From: Flavobacterium psychrophilum
GTDB lineage: Bacteria; Bacteroidota; Bacteroidia; Flavobacteriales; Flavobacteriaceae
Length of the DNA stretch: 64,000 nucleotides
Reading direction: 5' to 3'
NCBI GenBank assembly: GCA_945872245.1
Contig: CAMBZB010000001.1
Span: 1-64,000, forward strand
Part shown: in pieces, positions 44,765 through 54,208 of the stretch
Numbering within the stretch: the first letter of the stretch is position 1
Layout: the number at the start of each line of letters is the position of its first letter
Notes under the pieces: generated by a model
Databases searched by the model: none
What the model saw: only the letters and a program-made list of their open reading frames with translations
Told to the model about the DNA's origin: nothing
Program-made: the position numbers and the translations under genes

Positions 44765-44888
44765 TAAAGAAAAAATCGATATCAGTTTTCGGTTACTGTT
44801 TAGAAAAGTTTAATCGGTGAAGAAAAGTTTAATCGTTTAATCGGATGATGCATCCTTATTATTCAAATATATAAATATTAAAAAATTA

Positions 44889-46226
44889 ATGCTTAATAAA
44901 ATTAGACTTTCAAACTCCGATCCTAAATTAAGAAAATCTTATATACAGATGATTTTTTCTTTGATTATTAAATTTATTAGTATGGGGGTGTCTTTTATAA
45001 GCGTGCCTGTAATTTTAAATTTTGTTTCTTATGAAAACTACGGCATTTATTTGGCATTAACATCTTCTTTTGCCTTAATTAATATTCTTGATATTGGTTT
45101 AGGAGATGGTTTAAGAAATAAATTCGCAGAAGCCAAAACTAAAGGTGATTTACATCTGGCTAAAACATACGTAAGTACCACTTATATTGTCAACTTTTTT
45201 TTATCTATTTTAATTATATTTATATACTTTATTTATGAAAATCATATTACTTGGAGTAACATACTAAATATTTCTCCCAATAGGAATAATGAAATTAAAT
45301 TAATAGCTCGAATTTTAATCATTGCAACTGCATTACAGTTTTTTCTACAAGCATTTTTAAACATCCTTAAAGGAGATCAAAAATATATAACTTATTCAAT
45401 TATTGGTTTTATATTGAACCTGTTTTCAATTTTAACAATATTTATTTTAATTTCATTTGGATATAAAGGATCCCTTTATTACTTAGCGTTAGCTTTTTTT
45501 GTAGTCCCAAATATTAGCTTATTAATAATTAATTTTTCTTATTTTCTTAAATTTTACAGAGAAGTCTCACCTTCCTTTAAATATGTCAAACTAAATATAG
45601 TAAAGTCTTTAAGTTTGTTAAGCTTCAAATTTTTCGTTATAAATATAATGAGTGTAATTTCACTTCAATCGATTAATCTTATTGTAATTCGGAATTTCAA
45701 ACCTTCTGCAGTAGTTGATTTTAATTTACTATTTAAATATTATTTTTTGCTTATTTCAATAGCCTTCATTATTTTCAATCCAATCTGGTCAACTTTTACT
45801 GAGTCAATAGTAAAGGGAGATGTTGAATGGACAAAAAATTTGTTAAAAAAATCATTAAAAAGTTCCATGCTTTTGACACTCATAGTGCCTATTATGATAT
45901 TCATCGCTAATCCGTTTATTTCTCTTTGGAGTGGAACTACTTTCAATTCATCATTTTCAACTAACATTTTATTTGGAACTTGGGTTATTCTTGTAGTTTT
46001 ATCTGAACCTTATAAAATGATGATTAAAGGAAGCGGTCAGCTCGATATGTATCTTATCTACTCGATAGTATTTACCGCCATTCAGATTTTACTATCAATA
46101 ATATTAATTAAATATTTCAATCAAAATTCTAATGGTATTTTATTAGCCTGTATTGTTACACAATTAATGTTTTTGTTATTTTTTTATAATAAAACGGTTA
46201 ATATTTTGTTAAAAATTCAACTTTAA
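44889..46226 (+). CDS. Polysaccharide flippase, Wzx type
   Basis: 445 residues with about twelve to fourteen transmembrane helices in the MATE-like oligosaccharide flippase pattern. The start (YIQMIFSLIIKFISMGVSFI, then LNFVSYENYGIYLAL and LDIGLGDGLRNKFAEA) is typical of O-antigen and teichoic-acid exporters. It should flip undecaprenyl-linked repeat units to the periplasm. It is strongly AT-rich compared with gmd and fcl. The polymerase gene follows after one base. Confidence 0.88.
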   Translation: MLNKIRLSNSDPKLRKSYIQMIFSLIIKFISMGVSFISVPVILNFVSYENYGIYLALTSSFALINILDIGLGDGLRNKFAEAKTKGDLHLAKTYVSTTYIVNFFLSILIIFIYFIYENHITWSNILNISPNRNNEIKLIARILIIATALQFFLQAFLNILKGDQKYITYSIIGFILNLFSILTIFILISFGYKGSLYYLALAFFVVPNISLLIINFSYFLKFYREVSPSFKYVKLNIVKSLSLLSFKFFVINIMSVISLQSINLIVIRNFKPSAVVDFNLLFKYYFLLISIAFIIFNPIWSTFTESIVKGDVEWTKNLLKKSLKSSMLLTLIVPIMIFIANPFISLWSGTTFNSSFSTNILFGTWVILVVLSEPYKMMIKGSGQLDMYLIYSIVFTAIQILLSIILIKYFNQNSNGILLACIVTQLMFLLFFYNKTVNILLKIQL

Positions 46227-46227
46227 T

Positions 46228-47487
46228 ATGACTCTTAAATTTAAAATTAATGTTCTTTTTTTTTGTCTATACCTTGGAAGTGTTGGTAAATATTTTTTAA
46301 ATCTATTCTTTGATTTCAAATTGATTGATACTTTAACTATAATAATTATAGATGTTTTAATTATTCTTTTAACATTAAGTTTTATTAAATGGAAGTCGAG
46401 GTTTATGAAATATATCTTTTTTTTTATAATATTTTCTTCAATTGCTTTTATAATTTCAGTTGATAAATCTCTTTTAGCTCACATTAACGGTATCCGTGAA
46501 ACTTTGGTTTTTATTTGTTACTTCGTAATTATGGATGTTCTTTATCAAACAAATCAAATCGAAAAAATAAATGGAAAATTTATAAATTTCTCATACATTT
46601 TTTTGACAATTCAAATACCTATAACCATACAACAATTCATCAAATTTGGTGCAGGGGATGCAGTAGGTGGTACTTTTGGTTATGGAGGATCAGGGGTATT
46701 AACTTTCTCTATTTTCTTAATAATATACTATTTAATTGAAAATAAAATTAGAACATCAAAAGAAAGATTAAAAAAAAGTATTCCTTTTCTAATTTTCCTT
46801 ATACCAATTGCGCTAAACGAAACAAAAATTTCATTTATTCTTCTGTTATTATATTTTTTAAGTTTTATCAATTTTAAGAAAATAGGATCGTCAATATTTA
46901 TTACTGCGCTTGGGATTTTATGTATGATTGCTTTTTCCTTTATATATTCTACACAAGAGAATGTTAGCTACAAAAATCCATTAGAAGGCATCTACAGTGG
47001 TGACTTCTTAAATAGTTACTTACTAGGAGATGAAATAGTGGATGAAGATGTCCCTAGATTTACTAAGCTTATTGTCGGCACGCAAAAATTAGCTAATGAT
47101 GGCGATTTACTTTTAGGTAAAGATTATGGTGCATTCACTGGATCTCAATCAAGAATGAGTTCAGAATTTTCAAAAAAATATGAATGGTTATTAGCTGGTT
47201 CCAGACCTTATAGTTTTTTCCTAATAATATCCGGTGGAGTTATTCTTTTAGTATTAATTATTTGGTTGGTATTTTCAGAAATTTTCAGAAAACAGCCTAA
47301 AGGGATAAAAAATTATTCATCACCGTTGCTTTTATTCTTATCAGCAGTTTTTTTAATTTCGCTCTTTTACAATGATGGGCTAAGATCTACTGTTTTTTCT
47401 TTTCTTTTTGTTTTCATTTTATTTTTTGCTAAGCATTTTAAAAGCCAATCAAAATTCTCAAAACCCAATAAACTTCAAATTTATTAA
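46228..47487 (+). CDS. Putative O-antigen/capsule polymerase, Wzy type
   Basis: 419 residues with about eleven hydrophobic helices and one long polar loop between the later helices (about 245-330, including NPLEGIYSGDFL and GKDYGAFTGSQSRM). This layout, and its place after the flippase, identify a Wzy-like polymerase, although these proteins share little sequence. It should join repeat units in the periplasm. Very AT-rich. It overlaps the next gene by one base (TAATG). Confidence 0.75.
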   Translation: MTLKFKINVLFFCLYLGSVGKYFLNLFFDFKLIDTLTIIIIDVLIILLTLSFIKWKSRFMKYIFFFIIFSSIAFIISVDKSLLAHINGIRETLVFICYFVIMDVLYQTNQIEKINGKFINFSYIFLTIQIPITIQQFIKFGAGDAVGGTFGYGGSGVLTFSIFLIIYYLIENKIRTSKERLKKSIPFLIFLIPIALNETKISFILLLLYFLSFINFKKIGSSIFITALGILCMIAFSFIYSTQENVSYKNPLEGIYSGDFLNSYLLGDEIVDEDVPRFTKLIVGTQKLANDGDLLLGKDYGAFTGSQSRMSSEFSKKYEWLLAGSRPYSFFLIISGGVILLVLIIWLVFSEIFRKQPKGIKNYSSPLLLFLSAVFLISLFYNDGLRSTVFSFLFVFILFFAKHFKSQSKFSKPNKLQIY

Positions 47488-48548
47488 TGAAAAATAGTTT
47501 ACTCCTTATAACACAAGCCCAATATGGATCTTTAATTGATTATTATCAATATTCTTTACATTTAAAAGAAAAATATCAGATAGAATATATTTGTTGGGAT
47601 TATAATAGACTAAAAGCACATACTGATGGAGTCAAGGTTCATTACGTTTCGAGAAATGGGAATTTATTTAAACGAAATATTCGTTTTACACAAGCTGTTT
47701 TGGCAATAATAAATTCAAAATCATACGATCGAGTATTGGTGAATTATTTTCGCGGATGTTTGGTGCTTCCTTTAATTTTGGCAAGAAAAAGTTCGTTTTT
47801 TTTAGATATTAGGACTGCCAGTGTATCGTTATCAATTATTAATCGCTTTTTTTATGATTTTTTCTTGAGATTTGAATGTTGTTTTTACAATAATTTGAGT
47901 GTTATTTCAAGTGGAGTAAAAAAACGATTACGGCTACCAAAGAGGACAACTATAATTCCTTTAGGTGCAAACTATATAGATGTTAAACGAACATTAAAAC
48001 CTGGTTTACAACTGCTTTATGTAGGAACATTATCAAGCAGGAATATTGATCAGACTATAGAAGGAATATATCTTTTTCTACAAAAACATAAAAATGTTAA
48101 TTTGAGTTATACTGTTATTGGAGTGGGGGATAAGCAATCAACTTTGAAACTGCAAAATGTAATTGAAAAGTACATTCTACAAGATGCTGTTCACTTGGTT
48201 GGATATGTACCTCACATAGAATTAGCAGCATATTACGAGCAAAGTAATATAGGAGTTTCTTATGTTCCTATTACAGATTATTTTAACCATCAACCTGTAA
48301 CAAAAACGTTTGAATATTTGATGTCTGGTTTACCTGTAATTGCAACTTCCACTGTTGAAAATAGATTAATCATTAATCAAGGTAACGGTGTTCTTGTTGA
48401 GGATAATGCGAAATCATTTTGTGAAGGTCTAATTAAAATATATGAATTACTTCAAACTTATGATGGTATTACTATAAAGCAAGAACTAAAAGGTTATCAA
48501 TGGAAGAATATTGCTTTAAAACTGGAAAATTTTTTATTAAACAATTAA
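47487..48548 (+). CDS. Glycosyltransferase family 4-like
   Basis: 353 residues. The C-terminal GT-B half is typical: LLYVGTLSSRNIDQTIEGI, YTVIGVGDKQ, VHLVGYVPHIELAAYYEQSN and FEYLMSGLPVIATST (acidic E near 284 region). The N-terminal half is less conserved. It should add a sugar to the growing lipid-linked repeat unit on the cytoplasmic side. Donor and linkage cannot be read from sequence. It is translationally coupled to the polymerase gene. Confidence 0.87.
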   Translation: MKNSLLLITQAQYGSLIDYYQYSLHLKEKYQIEYICWDYNRLKAHTDGVKVHYVSRNGNLFKRNIRFTQAVLAIINSKSYDRVLVNYFRGCLVLPLILARKSSFFLDIRTASVSLSIINRFFYDFFLRFECCFYNNLSVISSGVKKRLRLPKRTTIIPLGANYIDVKRTLKPGLQLLYVGTLSSRNIDQTIEGIYLFLQKHKNVNLSYTVIGVGDKQSTLKLQNVIEKYILQDAVHLVGYVPHIELAAYYEQSNIGVSYVPITDYFNHQPVTKTFEYLMSGLPVIATSTVENRLIINQGNGVLVEDNAKSFCEGLIKIYELLQTYDGITIKQELKGYQWKNIALKLENFLLNN

Positions 48549-48633
48549 TGTTTGTGATTTTAGAATTTAATTATTTGTAATACCAATATAGTTTAGTTTG
48601 TTCCATCATTAAATTAAAATTAATTTTATAAAT

Positions 48634-49142
48634 AAGTTTAACTCCGTTCACCTTTATAGATTAGGACATTTTCTATATACAATGCGTATTCCTTTATTAC
48701 AGAAAACAATTGAATTAATAATTTTTATTTTATACAATTCTAAAATTCCTTCAACTTGTGAAATTGGAAAAGGTACTTTCATTAGTGATGGAGGAATAGG
48801 TATTGTTTTACATGCTCGATATAAATTGGGGATGATGATGATGGTGGAACAAATGTAACAATAGGGTGTAGATCTGGGCAGTATATAGTTCCTGTAATTG
48901 GTAATAATGTTTATATAGTGACAGGTGCAAAAATTTCGGGGCCCATTAAAATTAGAAACAATGTAACTATTGGTGCTCGTACAATAATTACAAAACCTGT
49001 CATAATTGGGGACTTCTCCGTTTTAGCAGCTGGATCTGTAGTGACAAAAGATATTCCACCTTCCGAAATATGGGGAGGGATACCTGCTAGATTTATTAAA
49101 AAAAGAGAAATTAATCCCGATGTATTAAAAGCAATAAATTGA
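48634..49142 (+). pseudogene. Decayed serine-acetyltransferase-like gene
   Basis: The sequence parallels the intact acetyltransferase at 49390 along its full length: FNSVHLYRLGHFLYTMRIP, then EIGKGTFISDGGIGIVLHAR, then GGTNVTIG and GGIPARFIKK. Two lesions are visible. The ATG has become AAG (48634), and a base is missing in the AAATTGGGG stretch near 48823, which shifts the frame. The second half still reads open (IGNNVYIVTGAKISGPIKI), about 75 codons to 49142. Some codons diverge strongly from the intact copy, so the duplication is not recent. Confidence 0.85.
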
Positions 49143-49169
49143 TAGATGATTATCTCGAAAATGAAAGAA

Positions 49170-49240
49170 ATGGAAATTTTAATAAATGTTCCTGATTTAA
49201 AAAAATCAGGAGGAGTTACTACTCCCTTGAACAAAATTTG
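49170..49240 (+). pseudogene. Fragment of a glycosyltransferase start
   Basis: MEILINVPDLKKSGGVTTP resembles MKVLITVPDLKKSGGVTAL, the start of the glycosyltransferase at 49923. Similarity fades after about 24 codons. Together with the pseudogene before it, this is the remnant of a duplicated acetyltransferase-glycosyltransferase pair. The remaining bases to 49371 are AT-rich and hold no gene. Confidence 0.8.
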
Positions 49241-49389
49241 GAGACAGAATTCATTATTTCATTTAATGTTTTAATTATAATGATTAAATGAAGTGTTTTG
49301 AATTTACTCCCCCAAAATAGAATCCTTCCTTTGAATTTAAATAAACTAGATAGATCAATTTTTAATATTGCTTGAACTTACAAAATAAT

Positions 49390-49833
49390 ATGTTTAATGC
49401 TGTTCATTTTTATAGATTAGGTCGTAAGTTGTTTTTGTGGAGAATTCCATTACTTCCTAAGCTGATAGAATTAATTATTTTTCTTTTGTACAATTCTAAG
49501 ATACCGACTTCATGCGAAATAGGGGGAGGTTCCTTTTTTAGTTATGGAGGCATAGGAGTTGTTTTACATGCTAGATGTAAGATAGGAGAAAATGTTGACA
49601 TAGGTACAAATGTTACAATTGGAGGAAAGTCTGGAAATTTTGAAGTTCCAATTATAGGTAATAATGTTTATATAGCGACAGGTGCTAAAATTTTGGGTTC
49701 TATTAAAGTAGGAAATAATGTCACTATTGGCGCTAATGCTGTTGTAATTAATGATGTCCCAGATAATGCAATTATGGCTGGTGTTCCTGCAAGATTAATT
49801 AAATATAAACAGATTTCCAGCCAAATTCATTAA
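49390..49833 (+). CDS. Serine-acetyltransferase-like O-acetyltransferase
   Basis: 147 residues from the ATG at 49390; a TTG at 49372 would add six residues. The left-handed beta-helix hexapeptide repeats are evident: IGENVDIGTNVTIGG, IGNNVYIATGAKILG, VGNNVTIGANAVVIN, and the C-terminal GVPARLIKYK. In a capsule locus it most likely transfers acetyl groups to a sugar rather than to serine. It is the intact member of a duplicated pair. Confidence 0.88.
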   Translation: MFNAVHFYRLGRKLFLWRIPLLPKLIELIIFLLYNSKIPTSCEIGGGSFFSYGGIGVVLHARCKIGENVDIGTNVTIGGKSGNFEVPIIGNNVYIATGAKILGSIKVGNNVTIGANAVVINDVPDNAIMAGVPARLIKYKQISSQIH

Positions 49834-49922
49834 GAAACGCGATTAGATTTTACCCATAGATTATTAGTTCAATGCGCAACTAGTAAAAAATCAAGTTTTA
49901 TACCCTCATAAATATACAGTAT

Positions 49923-50975
49923 ATGAAAGTTTTAATCACAGTTCCTGATTTAAAAAAATCAGGGGGTGTTACTGCTCTTTTCAATATTTTGAAAATGGAA
50001 CACTACTACGAAAATATTTCTCTTTTTGTTTTAAGTAGTAGCCTTCCAACAATGCTTCGCATTCCATTAAAATATATCGATTTTAGTGTTAAACTAAAGG
50101 GTATAAATATGGTGCATCTTAACCCTTCCTTAAATAAAAAATCGTTTTTAAGAGATGCTGGTTTTGCTTGGATTACAATTTTATTTTCGCGCAAATTGGT
50201 TGTCTATTGGCATGGTTGGGAATTAGAGTATGAAGAAAAAATTAAAAGCAGCAAATTTTTACGATTTATTAATAAACAAACTTTTCTAAAAGCAAATACA
50301 ACGATTGTTTTAGGAACAATTTTTAAAGATAAATTAATTGATTTAGGGTATAAAAATGAAATTATTATCGAAACGAACAGTGCCGAAAATAAATTTATTA
50401 CAGAAAGAGTTCCTAAATTAATTCCTGAAAACGAAAAAATAAGATTGCTTTTTTTATCGCGGCTAGAACTTAAAAAAGGCGTTTATATTGCAATAGATAC
50501 TTTAAGACTTTTGAACAAAGTAGATAATCGTTTTATTCTAACTATTGCAGGCAGTGGCGGAGAAGAAGAGAATGTCAAGAAATTAATTTCTAACGATAAT
50601 GATATAGAGTGGGCCGGCTATGTTACAAATAATAGTAAGCATAATTTATTGGATGCTGCTCATATCATGTTTTTTCCTACTTATTCTGAAGGATTGCCGT
50701 TAACATTATTAGAAGCAATGATGTATGGACTACCCATCGTATCAAGACCAGTAGGAGGCATACCTGATATAATAAAAAATATTGAGAATGGTTACTTAAC
50801 CGAAAGTTTTAAACCAGATGATTATTGTCAAATTATTAATTCATTAGTCAACAATCCAACCCAATACCAACAAATGTCTCAGGCTAATATTGAAAAAAGT
50901 AAAGTGTTTGAACCACGGAAAGTTAGAGAACGAATTTATACTGTTTATACCAATACCCTCAAATCTAATAAATGA
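49923..50975 (+). CDS. Glycosyltransferase family 4
   Basis: 350 residues, GT-B fold. The N-terminal glycine loop is DLKKSGGVTALFN (9-21); the nucleotide-sugar half contains LLFLSRLELKKGVYIAI, LTIAGSGGEEENVK and EGLPLTLLEAMMYGLP, where EX7E is the classic GT4 motif. PVGGIPDII follows. It should work on the lipid-linked repeat unit. Its stop overlaps the next start by four bases (ATGA). Confidence 0.9.
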   Translation: MKVLITVPDLKKSGGVTALFNILKMEHYYENISLFVLSSSLPTMLRIPLKYIDFSVKLKGINMVHLNPSLNKKSFLRDAGFAWITILFSRKLVVYWHGWELEYEEKIKSSKFLRFINKQTFLKANTTIVLGTIFKDKLIDLGYKNEIIIETNSAENKFITERVPKLIPENEKIRLLFLSRLELKKGVYIAIDTLRLLNKVDNRFILTIAGSGGEEENVKKLISNDNDIEWAGYVTNNSKHNLLDAAHIMFFPTYSEGLPLTLLEAMMYGLPIVSRPVGGIPDIIKNIENGYLTESFKPDDYCQIINSLVNNPTQYQQMSQANIEKSKVFEPRKVRERIYTVYTNTLKSNK

Positions 50976-52906
50976 TGATTAACTGGTATATAAACCGCCT
51001 TAAGACAATGACTATTTCTGAAATTCCGTATCGGATAAGTCAGCTTGTCAGCAAAAAAATAGAAAAACGCTTTTTGAAATATATACTGCCTCGACAGAGA
51101 CCACAATCAATAAGAGCTAGTATACTTCCAGCATTCGAAAGTAAACTGCCTATCTTTGAATCAAATTTTGGGGTATTCGGACTAAATTTTGATTACAGTC
51201 AAGTACCTGTCAATTGGCATAAAGATATTTTTAGTGGAAAAGAGTTTCCAATTGCTTTTGCTAAATCAATGAGCATACGTAAAGATGCCGAATTGTCCGC
51301 TAAGAATGTTTGGGAAATTAATAGATTAGAATTTTTACCTCATATAGCGTTGAACTATAGGAGTACTGGAGAAGAAAAATACCTGAATCAGTTTGTGAGT
51401 ATTGTAGAATCTTGGACCAAAGAGAATCCCTATATGCTTGGAATTAATTGGTATAGTAATATAGAAGTCAATATTCGAATCTTAAATTGGTTTTTGTGTT
51501 GGGAGATATTAGATGTTCAGGAAATTACAAATAAAAACAGTGTTTTCAATGATTTTGTAGAGACTACTTGGCTGCCAGTTATATATGAACATTGCAAATA
51601 CTCTTATAACAATCCATCTAAGTTTTCATCAGCTAATAATCATTTAATATCTGAATATTCTGGTCTTTTTATTGCTGCAACTAAATGGAAATTTGAAGAG
51701 TCCGACATGTGGTTGGAGTACTGTAAAAAAGGTCTTGAAATTGAAATACAAAAGCAACATTCGAATGGTGTAAATAAGGAGGAAGCCGCAGAATACATTC
51801 AATTTATTACTGATTTTTTTCTTTTACCCTATGTTATTGGAGAAAATACAAATAATCCTTTTTCGATAAATTATAAAAAGCATTTAAATGAAATTTTTGA
51901 ATACATCTATGAATTTACAGATATAAATGTCAATTTTCCAAAATATGGTGACGAAGATGATGGTAAGGTAATCTGTTTTAGTACAGATAAACATTATAAT
52001 AATTTTAAATCTTTAATGACTTCTGCAGCAATCTTATTTGGAGATAGTAGATTCAAATCCAAATCTGCTGGTTTTGATTTGAAAAACGAATTATTGTTTG
52101 GTGAAAAAGGGAAAATTATTTTTAGTAAAATTCCCACTATACAAAGCGAGCAATTTTCTAAATTTTATAAACTTGAAGGTCATTTTATCTTTAGAAAGCA
52201 AAAAAGAGAAAAGGAAATTTACTTGCATTTTGATGCAGCCCCATTAGGTTATCTTTCGATTGCAGCTCATGGTCATGCAGATGCGTTATCTTTTTTAATG
52301 CACGTAAACGGTTTTCCTGTTTTTGTTGATTCGGGTACTTATAGTTACCATGTTTCAAAACAATGGCGTGAATATTTCGTTAGTACGATGGCTCACAATA
52401 CAGTTTGCGTTGATGTTGAAAATCAGGCAACACAAGCGGGTGATACGATGTGGTTGAATCATTATCAGTGTACTGTTTTAGGTATGCAACAAAACTGTAA
52501 AGTTGAAATTGTAAAAGCGACTCATACAGGATATAAAAATGTAAGTCATACACGTACAATTGAATTTATCAAAGAAGAAGACACTTTTCTAATCACCGAT
52601 GAAATAAAAAATAATGATGGAAAAATGCATGATATAAATGTTTTGTTTCATCTTCACCCTGATATAACTCTGACGGATCTAAATGACAAGAAAATTTTAT
52701 TATTACATCCTTCGGGAATAAAACTATCATTGGAATTAGATTCTATTGAAGGCGATTTAAAAATTTTAAAAGGGCAAGAAGAGCCTATATTGGGTTGGTA
52801 TTCTCAATCTTTTATGCAAAAGGAACCAACAACGGTTATTTCGTATAATAAAAAAACAAAATCTTCAATTAAAGTAATTACAAAAATTAGAGTTTATGAA
52901 TATTAG
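50972..52906 (+). CDS. Heparinase II/III family polysaccharide lyase
   Basis: 644 residues without a clear signal peptide. The N-terminal alpha-toroid (about 75-380) carries the usual SSANNHLISEYSGLF and SNIEVNIRILNW; the C-terminal beta domain (about 395-640) has AAHGHADALSF and GFPVFVDSGTYSYH, followed by MAHNTV. Enzymes of this family cleave uronic-acid-containing polymers by elimination. It overlaps the AlgD-like dehydrogenase gene by 11 bases, which suggests a uronate in the product. It may trim, edit or release chains. Confidence 0.9.
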   Translation: MMINWYINRLKTMTISEIPYRISQLVSKKIEKRFLKYILPRQRPQSIRASILPAFESKLPIFESNFGVFGLNFDYSQVPVNWHKDIFSGKEFPIAFAKSMSIRKDAELSAKNVWEINRLEFLPHIALNYRSTGEEKYLNQFVSIVESWTKENPYMLGINWYSNIEVNIRILNWFLCWEILDVQEITNKNSVFNDFVETTWLPVIYEHCKYSYNNPSKFSSANNHLISEYSGLFIAATKWKFEESDMWLEYCKKGLEIEIQKQHSNGVNKEEAAEYIQFITDFFLLPYVIGENTNNPFSINYKKHLNEIFEYIYEFTDINVNFPKYGDEDDGKVICFSTDKHYNNFKSLMTSAAILFGDSRFKSKSAGFDLKNELLFGEKGKIIFSKIPTIQSEQFSKFYKLEGHFIFRKQKREKEIYLHFDAAPLGYLSIAAHGHADALSFLMHVNGFPVFVDSGTYSYHVSKQWREYFVSTMAHNTVCVDVENQATQAGDTMWLNHYQCTVLGMQQNCKVEIVKATHTGYKNVSHTRTIEFIKEEDTFLITDEIKNNDGKMHDINVLFHLHPDITLTDLNDKKILLLHPSGIKLSLELDSIEGDLKILKGQEEPILGWYSQSFMQKEPTTVISYNKKTKSSIKVITKIRVYEY

Positions 52907-54206
52907 CATTTTTGGCCTTGGATATGTAGGCTGTGTAAGTTTAGGATGTTTGGCAAAAAACGGTCATAAAGTAATTGGAGTTGACGTTTCACAATCAAAA
53001 GTGGATCAAATTAACTCAGGAATAGCCACAATTGTAGAGAAAGATATTGATGCCATAATAAAAGAACAAAGAGATTTGGGCAACATTAAGGCCACAACTG
53101 ATTCCAAGGAAGCTGTGCTAGATAGTGAAATCTCTATTATTTGCGTGGGAACCCCATCAACAGAAAAGGGACATTTAAATTTGGAATACATTTTTAGTGT
53201 AGCGCGTAATATTGGTCAAACTCTTAAAGAAAAAAATGGGTATCATGTTATTGCAATACGATCAACGATTATGCCGGGGACTTGTGAGAAAATATCAAGA
53301 ATAATTGAAGAAGTTTCTGGTAAAAAACATGGTGTTGATTTCGATGTTGTTGATAATCCTGAATTCCTTCGTGAAGGTTCAGCAGTTGACGATTATTTTA
53401 ATCCACCTTTAACTTTGATAGGTGGCGAATCTCAAAAAGCAATTGAAATAGTCTCAAGTTTGTATTCTAATCTTCCAGGTAAGATAGTGGCCGTAGAAAC
53501 TAGATTAGCAGAAATCATGAAATATGTTAACAATACATTTCATGCGTTAAAAATTTCGTTTGCTAATGAAGTTGGTAACATTTGTTCTGAACTTGATATT
53601 GATTCGCATCAAGTAATGGAGATTCTTTGTATGGATAAACAATTGAATATTTCTCCTTATTATATGAAGCCAGGTTTTGCTTATGGCGGATCTTGTTTAC
53701 CTAAAGACTTAGGGGGCTTACAAACTCTTGCGCATGATTTATATCTTTCAGTGCCGATAATTGAGAGTATAAATAAGACGAATGATATACAGATTCAGAG
53801 AGCAATTAAAAAAATGAGTAAATATTTCGGTAAGAAAATAATCCTCTTAGGACTGAGTTTTAAGGCAGGTACGGATGATCTTCGCAACAGTCCTTATGTT
53901 GATTTAGTGGAAAATTTACTCGGTAAAGGTTTTGATTTGATGTTATATGATGACAATATCAAATCGGCGAAACTAACGGGTAAAAACAAAGAATATATTG
54001 ATAGAAAAATACCACATTTGACCGAATTACTTTCAGATAAAACGTTAAGGGAAACAATTGATTCCGGAGATGTAATTATTGTTTGTAATCGTGAAAAACA
54101 ATTTTTAATAGAACTTGAGAATACTAATGATAAGATTATTTTTGACATGGTTGGCGTGAGTACTAGTATTAGGGAAAATAATAAATATATGGGTGTAAAT
54201 TGGTGA
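52896..54206 (+). CDS. Nucleotide-sugar dehydrogenase, GDP-mannose 6-dehydrogenase (AlgD) like
   Basis: 436 residues, the same length as Pseudomonas AlgD. NAD binding is GLGYVG (7-12); the catalytic Cys is C267 in FAYGGSCLPKD. FICVGTPS-like ICVGTPST (83-90), STIMPGTC and SFKAGTDDLRNSPYVDL are family signatures. IVEKDIDAIIKEQ and NPEFLREGSAVDDY read closer to AlgD than to UDP-glucose dehydrogenases. It should oxidise GDP-mannose to GDP-mannuronate, though UDP sugars cannot be excluded. Confidence 0.85.
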   Translation: MNISIFGLGYVGCVSLGCLAKNGHKVIGVDVSQSKVDQINSGIATIVEKDIDAIIKEQRDLGNIKATTDSKEAVLDSEISIICVGTPSTEKGHLNLEYIFSVARNIGQTLKEKNGYHVIAIRSTIMPGTCEKISRIIEEVSGKKHGVDFDVVDNPEFLREGSAVDDYFNPPLTLIGGESQKAIEIVSSLYSNLPGKIVAVETRLAEIMKYVNNTFHALKISFANEVGNICSELDIDSHQVMEILCMDKQLNISPYYMKPGFAYGGSCLPKDLGGLQTLAHDLYLSVPIIESINKTNDIQIQRAIKKMSKYFGKKIILLGLSFKAGTDDLRNSPYVDLVENLLGKGFDLMLYDDNIKSAKLTGKNKEYIDRKIPHLTELLSDKTLRETIDSGDVIIVCNREKQFLIELENTNDKIIFDMVGVSTSIRENNKYMGVNW

Positions 54207-54208
54207 AA

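Noticed and set aside
48918-49142. Short acetyltransferase gene of 74 codons
   Set aside because: It is the frame-shifted second half of the pseudogene that begins at 48634, without its own start region.
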